A DNA stretch of 64,000 bases from Fonsecaea monophora (GCF_001642475.1 NW_019173970.1:206438-270437), one strand, 5' to 3'; positions 11,691-24,103 are shown, counted from the first letter of the stretch. Numbers and translations: made by a program. The notes: generated by a model from the letters alone, not told the origin.

Positions 11691-12791
11691 ATGCAATGTC
11701 ATTCACTCAGCACGTAAGCACATGGAGAACCTTCTTATCGTTCATAATTGAGCTTATTCTTTTCTCTGGCTAACCAACGCAGATCTCTATGCTCATCAAC
11801 ATTTCAGTTCCTCGTGGGTCTGGAACGAAAGCCGTTCAATGTCCACTCAGATCTGGCCGTCCAACTTTCCCCAGTCTTCGCCGCCCTGATCAACGGTAGC
11901 ATGGTCGAGAGTGTCGAAAGACGGGTTGTCCTGGACGACATCGATGAAGAGACCTTTCTGCGCTTCTGCGAATTCGCCTACAAGGGAGACTTTTCGGTAC
12001 CTCCGCCCAAAACCGTCGTTGACCAGGAACTGCCGTCGTCACCACAACTGGAAACAGTTGACGAAAAGTTCACTTCCAGCCATAACAGGTCTCTCTCTAC
12101 CGGCGTCCCTATTGGAAAAGTCCTCGATGGCGGCGAAGGAGAAGGGTTGAAGGTATTGGCGACGGGTTTGTGGCCACGGGTCCGGGGCGACCACCACAAA
12201 CCAGCTTGGAGGCATCAGATTTCGCGGCCAGTCTCGTGGCTGCGAGGGCGAAGAACGGTCCGCACCACCGACAATCGCACACGGGACTCCCTGGCAAAAC
12301 CTGCAGTTGTCTCAAATCTCCCCGATCCAGGCTCGAAGCTGGCCGCCGACTGGGCCAAGTTCTGCAACGCTTCCACAGACTGGGACGGGCCCCTTTTCCG
12401 ACCGTACAAGAACTACACGCCCTCGGAGAGCCTGACGGAGATGCTCCTGTCCCAGGCGAGGTTGTACGTCTTTGCCGACAGATACGTCATTGAGTCGCTC
12501 AGATCGCTGGTTCTGTACAAGATGCGCCGTTCGTTAGCCTCGCTCAAGCTGTTTCCCGAGCGCGTACCGGAGGTGTTCCTGCTCGTCCAGTACGTCTATG
12601 AAAACACAAGAGAAGGCGACGACCTCAGAGCCTTGCTGACGCAATTCATCGCCTGCATGATCACCGTTTTTCTGCAACATCCCGACTGGGACGGATTCAT
12701 TCGCCAGCAGCACATTTTCACCATGGATTTGCTGAAACATCTGAGAGATAGTGTGGAGGTTGATGATGGGCGGAGAAGAAGCGCCGCATAA
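11691..12791 (+). CDS. BTB/POZ domain protein
   Basis: Predicted 343-residue protein. A 23-base first exon (11691-11713) encodes MQCHSLST. It is spliced over a 69-bp intron with GTAAGC donor, CTAAC branch-like site and GCAG acceptor to 11783-12791; total 1032 bases, in frame. Residues about 15-75 form the BTB core: FQFLVG, KPFNVHSDLA, LSPVFAALINGSM, VLDDIDEETFLRFCEFAY. This matches the large Pezizomycotina family in which a BTB fold stands alone and probably mediates protein contacts, for example as a cullin-3 adaptor. A Ser/Pro/basic linker follows, then a helical C-terminal half (RLYVFADRYVIESLRSLVLYKM) typical of the BACK-like part of these proteins. Specific partners are unknown. Confidence 0.85.
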
Positions 12792-13911
12792 TAACCCTTT
12801 TTTTTTTCTTGGTTCTCTTCTTCGGATATACACCCTTATCAGGGTGTTGGCTGCGCCACGAATGTTTTGTGTCATTTGGGCACAAGTTATATAGATGGGG
12901 CCCTTTGGTCCTTAGACCAGTGGTTACCGAGCACCATCACTTCAAACCTGTCGGCTACGGCACAGCTCCGCGAGGACCACCACCACCAGCATTTATGGAG
13001 GACGGACCCGCAGTGTCTCTGGCCGAGCATAAAATCCAGGACATGCCGCCTATGAGGCTGCCGCACGGAGATTGGGCATGCAGGAAGAACAGGGTTCGCA
13101 GATAACACATAGACGAGATTGCGTACGCAAAGCGTGGGATTAATGTGACGGCTACTCACCATCGACGGATCGCCCTGTGTGAAGCAGTGGCAGATAGATA
13201 TGTGAGGTACCTTGCCTGCTTATCAACTCGTGAATGCGTACTTCTCCCTGTGGAGACAAGGGAGCCTAGGGGGCCACTGAGGCGATCATTGTTGGGAGTG
13301 ATAGAGGGTAACTGGGGCATGACGAGGAAAGATGCCATTCCCACGAAAGCTCTGGCTTCAAGTAGTCGTCTGGGGCATATTATATAGATTCACGAGACGT
13401 GTTATGGGACGGCGAGGAAAAAGAGAAAGGTCGGGTTATGAACAATTGTGAGAAGGTTCCATACCCACGCCCAGCTTCACATCTTCACATCTTCACATGT
13501 CTCTCAACTTCCATGCATATTTGTACAAGGTACAAGTACGAGTACATACTTTGTCCTTTGTACACTGTGGGACCTGAGAGCAACGAATCGGATCAATTTC
13601 AGTGGGAGAAATATAGTTTGATACACTCCTACCGGCGGTGTAACCAACGCAGCAACCCACCAAACCCACTATCCCATTTGCGTACTCTACCAAGCCATTC
13701 GGCCGTCCAATTCTGGAGACTTTGAGGACTCTGAAGCTCGTCCTTCGTGTTCGTATGATTCGTATTCGAACAAAGACGAATCATTCGTCGAAAACACGAG
13801 ACTCGGCAAAGCCTTCAACTCCTCCCCACTCCCTCAACCGCAACTTGTTTCCCGTTCCCTCGACGGCGGCTTGTCTTTGCTTCGCCCGAACCGGATCTTT
13901 GCCCCCAGGCA
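12792..13911. other. Convergent intergenic region
   Basis: About 1.1 kb between the BTB gene and the NAD(P)-binding gene, which converge. No credible gene. It includes an AGGTACCT palindrome at 13205-13212 and three tandem copies of CTTCACAT at 13475-13498. Confidence 0.5.
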
Positions 13912-14754
13912 TCAAGAACCAAGGTCCAGAATTTGCTGGTTCTCAACGACCTTCTCTGGCGGTGGGTCGATGCAGAATCTCACCAGCGCCTTCGCCAGCC
14001 GAGTAACGATGACGACAGGCGTCATCAGCGATGCGATCTTGCCGAGAAAGATGCTCTCATCGCGCACGACCCCACCGGGCCGGATCACGATTACCTCAAA
14101 CACATCTGGATGGGTATTGGCCATGTCGAGCAAACCCTGTTCAGCAGCGCCCTGGGGATGGTGAGACGTCAGCAATGATCGCGACCAGCTCACCGAGCCC
14201 GACGAGCACAAAATAAGTCGTCGCCGACGGTAACACGCCGTACCTTCAGTTTCCGCGTGTCGGAGAACAGCCAGAGTTTCCTGTCCTGGTGCCATTCCGC
14301 GCCGTTGCCGCTGCAGAAGACAAACCGGAGTCTCTGTTCCGGTGGCAGAGTCGGACAGACACCTCTCACCAAGGCGTTGGCGGCGGCCAAGGTGAAATCC
14401 ACGCCGACCGTCCTCGCAGTCTGGAGATCGGGAAAGTCCTCGACCTTCCCTCCCAGACACCTGGGAACACCCGCGGGGGTTAGCCCTTCTACCTGGCAAA
14501 GACACAGGGTGATCTTTGGGCCCACTTTACCAAATACAACCTTGGACTCCGTAGAGTTGTTGGAGGAGGTCTGTCGGGTATGATAAAAAGTCCTTGTGAC
14601 GGATCACCTCCACCTTGGGACTTTGGCTCAGTGTCTCGTCAATGTTGCGCCTCGTCAGTACAATGATGTAGGAAATCCTCGGGTTCTCGATCGCTTGGAC
14701 CACGACTTCCCTCCCGACAAAACCAGTGGCCCCCGTGATAATGATCTTCATCAT
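13912..14754 (-). CDS. NmrA/SDR-like NAD(P)-binding protein
   Basis: Predicted 226-residue atypical short-chain dehydrogenase. Exons 14754-14531, 14460-14244 and 14151-13912 (681 bases). The N-terminus MKIIITGATGFVGREVV holds the extended-SDR motif TGxxGxxG for NAD(P). The first splice recreates GCIWCLGGK, a pattern found after beta-4 in fungal relatives. RFVFCSGNGAEW follows at about residue 120. The protein is short compared with epimerases and has no clear YxxxK, so it may be a redox sensor or regulator of the NmrA type rather than a catalyst. MM at the start gives two possible ATGs three bases apart. Annotated in databases mostly as nucleoside-diphosphate-sugar epimerase or NAD(P)-binding domain protein. 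Confidence 0.8.
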
Positions 14755-15701
14755 CGCAGACTAGACACTCGGGACACTCTATTGAATTCGGGATTGCCGT
14801 TCAACTTGCTTGACAACAGTGATATAACAAGTAGAACGTGTGAGTCTTTGTAGGAGCTTTTGAAGCTGGATTATGGCGCGAAACAGCGATGCAGAGAGGT
14901 TTGTCCGTGTCCTAGACTGCTCTCCAAGGGTATGCCTGGGCCAGATTGTTGGTAGATGCTTCGGACATAGACCATGTAGCATCCGAGGCAGATGCATTTG
15001 ATAGGTGGAAAAGAAAACCCCTGTTCCTTGTGTCGCATCGTGTTACATGGGCCACCCGTCTAGTCAGCCAAACCCGTGAGTGGGACATACAAGTACACCG
15101 TATGTGCTTGGGAGAAACCCGGTACTGCAGACAACGACACGGGGAAAGGCTGAGCGTGCAGGACTGGCAGGTTGGAGTTTTCGATGGTCAAAGGAGACCT
15201 CCACAACAAGGACCACAAAAGTAGAGACGGAGAACGGAGGGACGAGCATGCCAATGTGCTTGATCTGGCGCAGTTGAGTAGACACAACATGACGGGTAGA
15301 AACGAGGAGAGTGACGGGCACACCACCTTAATCTGAGGCAAGCTAGCCTCGTACGAGCTCAAAGCACAAAGAAAAGCCCCGGACACTCATCTTAATCCCT
15401 AAGATCTCCGGGTAAAGAACCGACCATGTTCTGGAATCTCCATGGTCTTTGACAGTGCGAAGATGTCTCGAGAGAAGTCTTGCTAGGCGTTGTCCACCGT
15501 CTAACTCGAAATTGACTCCGGCTTCATGACAAAACACGCTGTGCATAGCTGATCAGCCATGTGGCCCCCCTTCAACGCCTCTTGCCTTACCAAGACTCGA
15601 CCGCAACCTTTGAGTGAAGCTCGCAACCTAAATATCTTGTCTTCGACTTGTCGTTCAATCATTTCAGTCATCATGTCGACCCTTCCCAGACCTCACTGGT
15701 A
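14755..15701. other. Intergenic region
   Basis: About 0.95 kb between the start of the NAD(P)-binding gene and the 3' end of UBC12. I see no supported gene, RNA or repeat. Confidence 0.5.
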
Positions 15702-16411
15702 TCACCGCAATACTCGATCATAAGTCTGCCCTTTCACAGACCCGCCTCCCATCGCCGTCCTTGCATTCCGCCGGAAACCCTCTCGGTTGTTTCGGAGATC
15801 TTCAGCCGCTTCCTTGTTGAGCGGATCGGACGCATTGGGCTCGAGGAAGAGAAACTGTTCAGCGAGTTAGCTGCAACCCGTGACGCTCGACATTGAATGG
15901 AGAGTTTACCTGCATGCCCACGATGACGGCATTTAAATTCAATACCGGCTTCCAATCCTCTCTTAGAATATTCAAGCAGACGTTTCCATCTAGGTCGATG
16001 TTTGGATGATAGATCTTCTGGGTACACTTGACCTTCGGCGGATCGTGCGGGAAGTTCTGGTTGATGGCAAAGTTGAACACGAAGCTACCACCCTTGTACA
16101 TGCCTTCATCTGGTTCGATCGTGAGAGTAAAGTTCAGAATGTCGTCGGGGTTGGGAAATGTCGTCTTCATGGTCGACCCGAGGGACAATTCACTTAGATC
16201 TGCGAGAAACTGCATTAGACGCCTCTCCAGCCAGACAGGGGAAACCGTTCACCTTTTTGCACGCGAAGTTGAGCGGCTGTGACCTTCTTCTTCTTCTGCG
16301 TCACTCCTTGTGCCTGTTCATCCTTTTGTTGCTGTTGTTTCTGCACATTGCCATCAGTGATTAGCTATAGGCACTGGGAACCGCTCCTACCATTGACCAT
16401 ATTTTCATCAT
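15702..16411 (-). CDS. ubc12: NEDD8-conjugating enzyme Ubc12
   Basis: E2 enzyme that transfers NEDD8/Rub1 to cullins, activating SCF-type ubiquitin ligases. Exons 16411-16391 (21 bases), 16340-16253, 16199-15910 and 15854-15702 join to 552 bases, giving 183 residues, the usual length of Ubc12. The N-terminus MMKIWSMKQQQQ is the NEDD8-E1 docking tail specific to Ubc12. The E2 core shows HPNIDLDGNVCLNILREDW with the catalytic Cys, and the C-terminus ends YDRVLR as in other Ubc12 proteins. The splice phases reproduce the conserved sequence at every junction. Cytosolic and nuclear. The assignment is secure because the N-terminal docking peptide separates Ubc12 from ubiquitin E2s. Confidence 0.96.
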
Positions 16412-17063
16412 CTTGTCAGTCGGTCGTCACCACGGGGTGACACAACAGCTCGATCGATGTGTATCTCTAAAGAACTCTGTGAATCAGGCCAGAGAGCGTG
16501 GAGGGCGGGGAGTGGTTGACGGAGGCGGGCGTGTCAGTCGGATCGGGAAGAGGAACAAAGAGGGCAGGGCGCAGCCTGAAACTCGGCGTTCTCGTGTCTC
16601 CTTCCGTGAACGGGTGCTGGACAGCGGAGGCAGGACAATGGGATATCGGCAGTGTGAAGAAATCCACGAAAGAGAAATTCACAGATAATGTAAATAATGT
16701 AGATGGTTATCACGATTTGAAAGTCCGGAAAGTCAGAGGGGGAGGCCCCTGCGGTCGAAGTGCCACTTGCTCGGATCATGTATGGGAATCTGGCTGTGCT
16801 CACATGACGCAGGTGGCATCCACAGCCTCGCCTCCTTGGAGGACCAGTCAAATGTAATAAACGCCATACTTTTACTCGATACATGTATTTAATCCAAACC
16901 CCAACACCATTTTATTGTGAGTCCGCTGCTAAATCCGACAGGAACTGTGTCTTCACCAACTTCAGCCCCAAAGGAGACCGACATCGGAAATAAGCCTAAG
17001 CTTCTCCCTTCAATGCTAACTGTGATCTAGACCTGACTATATCTAACACACTGGGAGGGACGA
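16412..17063. other. Intergenic region
   Basis: About 650 bases between the Ubc12 start and the chitin synthase stop. No supported gene. It should hold the Ubc12 promoter and the chitin synthase 3' UTR. Confidence 0.5.
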
Positions 17064-19910
17064 CTATCTTCTATTGAAACAGCAAAGCAGACCGGTCCTG
17101 CCAAGGAACCAGCAGCACCCGGTGAAGCGCACAACGGAAAGAGCTGCCGTGGTCCACAAGAGCGCTTGGAAAAAGTGGTTGCTTCGGCTCGTTGCTCTAG
17201 ACTGTGGGAGAAGTTAGCAGTGGGAATCACCGACATATGTCAAGATACTTACAGTAAACCCAAAGTTGTCGACGCTGTCACTAGTAATGACAACCGAGAG
17301 CAAGGCATTCGAAAAGATCCATGTCGCCACCAGTCGAGTTCTGAAGTTCTTGTACGAATCTTCCAGCGTTTTGTCTTCCTTTTCCTCAGGTGGCACGTAC
17401 GGCGCCAAAGCACGCCGCACTGTAGCCTCGAATTGAGAGTCAATGTCGGCTTGCGGTCGGTCCACTTCTTCCACAACCGTCGCCTTGCCCTTTTCGTCTT
17501 TCTTGGTTTGGGCCGAAGGTAGCACGTCCGCCTTGTCCGAACCTTTGGTTCCCCACGAGACGTCGTGCCAGTTGCTAAAGGCGTAGATCATGAGGATATT
17601 GATGAAGGACGGCATGAGGAGCAGGTACTGGAAAAACGAGGTGAACATGTGCCAAGGATCCAGATACATGAACGAAGCCACGAAATACAACCCGAATGTA
17701 GCCGCCAGCGCGATGATGACGATACCAGGTCCGGTCGAGGCGAAGAAGGATTTGAGGAATTCGTTAGCCCCCTCGTTAGTGACAATATCAGTGCCATCTT
17801 TCGAAGTGAATGCTTTGACCACCAGATACATGGACAGGACGATCACGTAGAGCTGGATGATGGCGAAGACGCAGAACGAGATGATGTATGCAACCTTGGA
17901 GCCCTTGGGACGGTTACCCAAGGCCAGGATAAATTGCAAGAGCAGGAAGGCCAGATAAGCGTATTGCAGCACAGTGTTGATGATTGGTGTCGCACTGTTG
18001 CCGAACGGGAAAGCTTTGTTGTTGTTGTTACTGCTGGGTTGACCCACCAGATCCATGAGAATTTTGGTGGTGAGCCAGAAAGCCGCGAGAGAGAACCAGG
18101 AAAGGATAACCGACACAATGTTGTAGATCATTTGAATGTGGAAGAAGAGCATTCGGATGATGTTGTGGCCGGATTTGTACATACGGGAGAAGTGCATAAG
18201 CGAGTAGATGGAGGCGGCAAAGGAACCGTTGAGCCAACGTCGACGTTGGCCGATGAATTCTGCCGCTCCTTCAGGCACGTCGGTTTCGGCTTTGGAGGCC
18301 TTGACGTAGGTCAGATGCCATTTCGAACCTGCCTTAGCGACCAGTTCAAAACACAGGATACGATCCTCGGCCAAGAACATGTTCTTCTTGAAGATATTCA
18401 TGCCTTCGATACCCTTCTTTCCCAGCCGCTTCGACAGGGTGTGATCGCCGTGGAAATACTGCTCCAGGGGACGACCCATGATCGCTCGGAAACGATATGC
18501 TGAGAACGCACCGGGGAGCACACTGACGTAGCCAAAAGAGCTCTCCAATGGTTTGTCCAAGATGTTACTGATCTTGTATTCAAAGTTCTGCGCGGCGACC
18601 AGAGGGTTCAAGAGCTTTCGTCCAAAAACACCCCCGCGACCCAACATAGCGTGGATTTCACCGCAAGCACCTCCGAGATCCTTGTCGTTATAGAACGCCT
18701 CCCACAGAGCCATGATAGCCTTCGAGCCGGGCTTAGTGCCGGCATCTAGAAGAATACAGATCTCCGGGTTGAGGATGCGGCCAAACGCGTTGAACAACCA
18801 TCGGTGGGAGTTGATCTTCTTGCTGTTCTTCTGCTTTAGACAGAACATCATCTGCACTGGGGGCAACGACGTTGGGTCATTGTCGCTCGGCCGAATGAGC
18901 TGTTGATTCGCTGTCACAGAAAGCTGGGTTGTATATTCGAAGAGATGGACCACAGTCTCCTTGCCATCGACGTCCTTCTTCATGACCCCATCTTGATACA
19001 CACCAACGGTCGCAAGAACGTCCAAGGTGTTCTTGTCGCAAGGGTCGATGCCATCGAAGATGATACATACGACGATCTTCTGCCAGGCCGGTCCGCCTTT
19101 GTTCCAGAACTCGGATTTCTTGAGGTTGACGATGTCGCGGATATTCTGCATCACTCCGTGCAATGTGCGGGCTGTCAAGACCTTGTCTTCGTTGTAGGCC
19201 GTGATTGCGATGAGGAGCTCGGTGTGCCGGTTGTACATGGCGGGACGAAGGTTGTAGCCGTTCTTTAGGGTAAAATCATCGGGATCGCAGGTAGCAGCCG
19301 TGTAGCGCATGTGGGTAAACTCCTCGCTCCCACCCTCGAGGTCGGTCCGGTATTTGGACTGAATTGCGTTCTGGATGGCACTGGGCACCGGATAGTCGAT
19401 ACTCAGCACGCTGTTGACGACCTTGACTTTTCTTGTAGCGTAGCGTTTGACTGTGCCGAAGCCAGGAGCTTGTCGTTGCTTCCATGCCTCCGTAGAATTG
19501 CTGCGCTCAGTCGGATCAGGATAACCCGGGGTAGGAAACCCGGCCTGCGTATTGCTCAAGCCATAGCCTCCCCCATACGCCTGAGTGTGCTGAGGGTTGT
19601 ATCCTGTGACTGGGGCTTGTGACTTGTCTCCTCCTACATACGTCTCATTCAGGGTGTAGATCGATTCCTGTCCTGGCGTCAACGGGCGGGAATGGGGGTC
19701 ATCGTATTGCGACTGATACGCAGCGTTCTGGTGTAGCAAAGAATGCTCTGCTTCGTCGTCTGAATGATGTTCATTGGGTCGGTAAGCCTACGCAAAGGGT
19801 CAGTTCAGCTCGTTTCACAAGGGGGTCAGGCTCGATCCACGTACATTTCCAGGGGGGATGTCACTGAGTTGATGGCCGTTGTCATAGCCACCCGGATATT
19901 GGCTCGCCAT
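17064..19910 (-). CDS. Class III chitin synthase
   Basis: Plasma-membrane/chitosome glycosyltransferase that polymerises GlcNAc from UDP-GlcNAc into chitin. Exons 19910-19845, 19787-17253 and 17201-17064 make 2739 bases, 912 residues, matching ChsB/ChsG-type class III enzymes. The GT2 core shows CIIFDGIDPCD, CGEIHAMLGRG, LAEDRILCFELV and the catalytic QRRRWLNGSFAASIYS, whose QRRRW and Ser-Ile-Tyr context point to class III rather than I or II. Several transmembrane helices follow (FFHIQMIYNIVSVILSWFSL and later segments). The last intron restores the short C-terminal membrane helix FTGCCWFLG. The N-terminal 90 residues are polar and Tyr/Pro-rich. Class III enzymes serve hyphal growth and conidiation in moulds. 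Confidence 0.95.
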
Positions 19911-22696
19911 GGCGCTGAAGTTGAAGAATGGGTGGAAAGGAAATGTGGTGTTGTGCTAGAAAAGGCGGTTCGAGGGCTGAGACCCGGCACCACCGCAGTT
20001 GTTATGGTTATCCCACCGGGTGAGATACGTGGTATGGCAGACAGGTCACTGGTTCAGTGAGTAGGTGTGAGATTTTACTGACAGACTGACAGCCGCCAGG
20101 GCCGGTCAGAGGGCAGGAGTTGCTGCAACTAGGGGAGACCACTGATGGCTGATACAGCCTGTCAGAGGGAGTGCAGGGTGATGAATTAGGTGATATAGAT
20201 GCGGAGACGAAAGCGGGCAAAGAAAGTCAAATCGGCGGATCTCAAAGGAGAGGACAAAGAGAGCAGGACCAAGAAGGGTCAACTGCAATCGAATTAGGAT
20301 CTTTACAAGAAGAAGATGGTGATGATTGAAAAATGACCTGTAAACCACGGGGACCGAGAGGTGTTGTTTCAGTTTTCTTGGTTTTCTGAACACTTGGTTG
20401 CACACACGCCCACACAGCCTGCTGAAGACGCAGCTCAGCCCTTTTTTGGGCAGGGTTCAAAGTCCCCTGAGCTGAGAGAAGCGAATCCGGCTAAAGGCGC
20501 AAGGAAATGGGAACAAAGCGCTGACGACAGGCATTGCACTACTGCTGGCGGGTGGCTACCAAGCCACCTACTACTGGAGGCCAGTCTCAGCCTGTTGAGC
20601 CTTCGCTTAACTGGTTGCTTGCGATCCCTGGGCTGGCGAATCCCCATCTGATGCCCAGCGACAGAAGACTTTCAGCCGCACCCTGGCCGTATTGCCTGTC
20701 TGCTTATGATCCTTGATAGAAGGATGAGTAGAGTCCCCCCTTAGTCGTGGATTGTAATCAGACAGCCATCACTCTGTACCTGGTGCACAGCGAGAGTGCA
20801 CTCCTTGAGGGACTGCGCAACCAAACGCAGATCGTATCTCTGGATCTCAACTATGAAACACCGGGAACGAAACAGTGGATCCAGCCTGCCAGTGTCTTTG
20901 GTATCGGAGAGTTCGCCCGTGCAGACGATGGTGGCGTCCTCCACGGCTTGGGCTAAATTCTACTCCCCCGCAGTTTCTGCTGGAGTGCCTCCTGAAAGTA
21001 TTCGACAGGCTGGACGGGATGGGATAATTCGCCGCATGCGTGGCATTCAGGACAGATTGATTGTCGACTTCTATTCCAGTCGACTTGCCAGATGACCAAA
21101 AGATTAGGACATGACAACAACGTTGTGTGCGGCCAATTCTCAATGGATCTGGCTGACTCTCACATCGTTCGCAAGGAAGCGCCACACCGTAAGACCTTGA
21201 CTTAAAAGGTATGTACCCATATTTAGATCTGCCTGAGTGAGGTCCTGCGCCACAGGTGGCAACCCTTACACAAGTTGGGACACACAGCACCATTACTGCA
21301 CCGAGGAATTGGAGACATATGCTGTATTCTGCGCAGAGACACGTTCCATTCCACTTCAGACGTGGTGACTTCAAACGTGCTGAGGCCGAATTGACATTGC
21401 AAATGTTGTACCAGACAGAGCTGCCCAACAGTCATCTCCGCCCCTATTCCCTGCGGATTTTCAGGCCATCTCCGAAATGAGTGGAAGGGGAGCAATGTTT
21501 TTTTGTTCTTCCTCTTCATACAAAGACGACATTCATGTGGTACCGTCATCTGAAGGCAGGAAAAAAGGCACGAGGGTCTCTTGAGTACTTTGCAGTGTGG
21601 GTGATGATGAAACTATTAATGTGTTACTAGAAGTCTGCTGGAACCTTTTCGGTAGCTGATCATTCCACAAGGGGTCAAATATGCCTTTGCATGCTTCTGG
21701 GCAAACAATTCATCATTTGGGCTCACATGAGCACTGGGTGAGCCCACCTCCCGTCGATGATTCGAACCCCGTCGTGGGTTTCGATGAGATGCTGTTCGTG
21801 GTTGACCTGAAGCTCCTCGTAAACTCCTCTATGCCTTCTGATTGGAACAAGGACCAGGTCGGGTCAGGAGATTTCAACAACTCTTCAGATTAGTACAAGT
21901 GAAAACCCTTGCGGGCAGCTTGTTTGAAGGAGAGATTTTGCGGGCGGCGCTTTTCCCATTACAGGCATTAGGCAGTCCGTAGGCGCACCAAGCTTTCCTT
22001 CAGTGCGGCCTGTGAGCCAACCGCATTCGTGGTCCACCACTGTAGGCTTCGCGTACAATGCCCCTTCATCTCCCACTCGCTCACCATCACCTTGAGTTCC
22101 CGGAGCACATCAATGCCCATTTGCCCGTCCCTGTTCGCTCGTCGCCTTTGGCTGTACCCATCCTCTCCACCACCACTTTGCTGGCTGGAGGGTCGAGACT
22201 GCCGGTCCAACTCAGCTGCGATTGTTTTTCGATTCCTCTCCATCCCTTCGCACTGAGCGCCCTGCAATCCTGCAAACAGCTTCATACTTACTTCAATTCA
22301 GTCTTTTCCACGTTGGATTTTGGCTTTTTGTCGAGACGTTGTCTCGTCCCACATTCTTTTGTCTCTTGTTTGGTCACCGCTCCCGGCACGGTCCAGTCAC
22401 TTCCTTTCGTCCACGGAATCTTCTCTTTTTCGGCACAACAAGAACTCGTGGTTGATCCACAGTCATTGGGCTCTTTATCATAATCTTTTCACTATCGCAT
22501 TCTCGAACCTTGCCTCACTGCGAACTTATCAGAAGGGTTGTAAGCCGACGACGTTACGACCGCAGAGCTCTCACGAGACACGAGGAGGGGTTTGAGACGA
22601 GATTAATACACCTGAGTTCGACAGGTGTAATTGATCCGGTGGACTCTACGGTTGTGAGGAGTAGACGATTGAAGCTACAAGAAGAGCGGCGCCGCG
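19911..22696. other. 2.8-kb gene-poor divergent region
   Basis: Lies between the head-to-head starts of the chitin synthase and the Opy2-like gene. Both neighbours probably have long 5' leaders here. Several small frames exist, but none is convincing except the degenerate coding-like patch at 20741-21200 described separately. A B-box-like string near 21758 does not fold into a tRNA. Confidence 0.5.
20741..21200 (-). pseudogene. Possible relic of a coding sequence, unidentified
   Basis: On the minus strand a frame ending at 20741 reads with coding-like third-position GC. It contains ATIVCTGELSDTKDTGRLDP and FRSRCFIVEI, reminiscent of the strand-and-arginine-finger part of AAA+/clamp-loader ATPases. 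Just upstream, in a frame offset by one base, is a second coding-like piece with CPECHACGEL and VEYFQEALQQKL. No start codon or splice site joins them, so a decayed gene is one reading. Chance is the other. Family identity is not established. Confidence 0.22.
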
Positions 22697-24103
22697 ATGG
22701 CGTCGAATGGCCGTATGCATACCCAGAGATGAGGATCTGAATTCGGCTAACATTCGAGTGAAGTTTTCGAATCCTCTGCACACCACTTATTTCGTCGATG
22801 CGTCCAGTGCCCCCCTGATCCTCCCAGCTGCCCGGCATGCGGCGTGGATGAGACTTGCTCTTTAAGTGCTCAGTCGTGTGACTCGTGCGCGTCTACAACC
22901 TGTGTCAAAATTGGTTCTCTGCCTGGACAATCATCACCCAAAAAGTCTACACCTGTCGGCCCAATCGTTGGCGGAGTGGTCGGAGGTGTGATCCTACTGG
23001 CAGTCATTGCCTATGTGATTTATAGGTACCGAATGCGCAAGAAACGACGCGCTCTGGCTTGGGATCCTCCAGAAAAGAGAGATCAATCCACGCTCCATCG
23101 AGCCAACCGCCAATCCACTAGGTCTGCTCACTCGATCGCCTCTACTGTCCTAACTCGAGCTTCGAATGTCATCCAGATTGCCTACATTCCAGGAGTAACT
23201 GTCCGGTCCCCCCCAGACTCACCAGGATTCATTCCACCGGTTCCTTCGATCCCCGGAGGCATTGCCTCCAACTCTGCCAACGGGTCACCCCAGCTGGAGC
23301 AGCATTTCTTCATGCCGAAAGATTTGAGAGATTCTACCTGGTCCGACACTTCTTCCATCGACCCGCGAATAAGCCTTGCCCCGAGCTTGGCTCGAGCAAG
23401 CGTGGCGACGACGATTTACCGTAGTGATGCTGTTGTTCCACCTATACCGGCTCAACAGGCCTTCCGAGCGCAAGCCAACGTTGTGAGTGTTAAGTCCGGT
23501 GCGAACACTCCAGGAAACTCGTCAACCCCAAGTGCGAGAACGCCACAGATACCCCAAGTCCCACAAATGCCCAAATTAGGAAGTAGCAACAGCTCTATCG
23601 TCGCGAGAAACGTCACTGCGCGACCTATCGAAGTCAAGAAAGCCAGCTCGGCGACCAGGGTACCTACACTGGCAAATCTGGCGAAAGAAGCCTCACGAAA
23701 GAGCAGTACGGCTACAAGCTCAAAGGAGAGCATTCCGTTCTTCGTGGATGAAAAGGAAGTGGTTCCTTCACCCGCGACTTCAACTCCCCTCACTGTCCTC
23801 GACGAGTCTCCAATATCACCCTTGGTGATTCCCAAGCAGCCCTTCGCAGCCAACCACTCGGCGAGGTCATCGTCGGTGAGCGCTATTTTGCCTTTGGAGG
23901 GGTCTAAAGGAGGTCCGTCCCCGGGCCCTACACATCGGCATACCGGCAGTGCCACCTTGAGTGCCGCAATCGAGGACGCCATCAAACGTGCCCGGAATCC
24001 CGAACACATGAACGTGAGCAGCCCGACCCTACGGCCGGAACTGGTCAAGCATGATGCGGGACCGTTTTCAGATGCCAATGAAGTGAAGGAGAATTTGCCT
24101 TGA
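22697..24103 (+). CDS. Opy2-like membrane anchor of HOG/MAPK signalling
   Basis: Predicted 451-residue single-pass protein. A 16-base first exon (22697-22712, MASNG) and a 51-bp intron (GTATGC donor, CTAAC branch-like site) lead to 22764-24103; the sum, 1356, is in frame. The short extracellular part has the Opy2 Cys signature: CVQCPPDPPSCPACG followed by ETCSLSAQSCDSCASTTC, eight Cys in about 35 residues. One membrane helix follows (VGGVVGGVILLAVIAYVIY) with a basic stop-transfer RYRMRKKRR. The long Ser/Pro-rich cytosolic tail has proline motifs such as IPQVPQMPK. In yeast, Opy2 tethers Ste50/Ste11 at the membrane for osmotic and filamentation signalling. The function here is inferred from the Cys pattern and topology. 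Without the intron there is an in-frame stop at 22748 and no ATG. Confidence 0.85.

Noticed and set aside
21755..21775. B-box-like string GGGGTTCGAATC on the minus strand, hinting at a tRNA
   Set aside because: The flanks do not form a T-stem, and no A box or acceptor stem is found at the right distance.
21968..22285. 105-codon minus-strand ATG frame (MKLFAGLQGAQC...)
   Set aside because: It is the best of several small frames in the gap, but has no recognisable domain or supporting signals and overlaps equally open plus-strand frames.
22058..22483. 141-codon plus-strand ATG frame rich in His, Pro, Leu and Ser
   Set aside because: Composition follows pyrimidine-rich leader DNA; no family resemblance. 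More likely 5' UTR or promoter of the Opy2-like gene.
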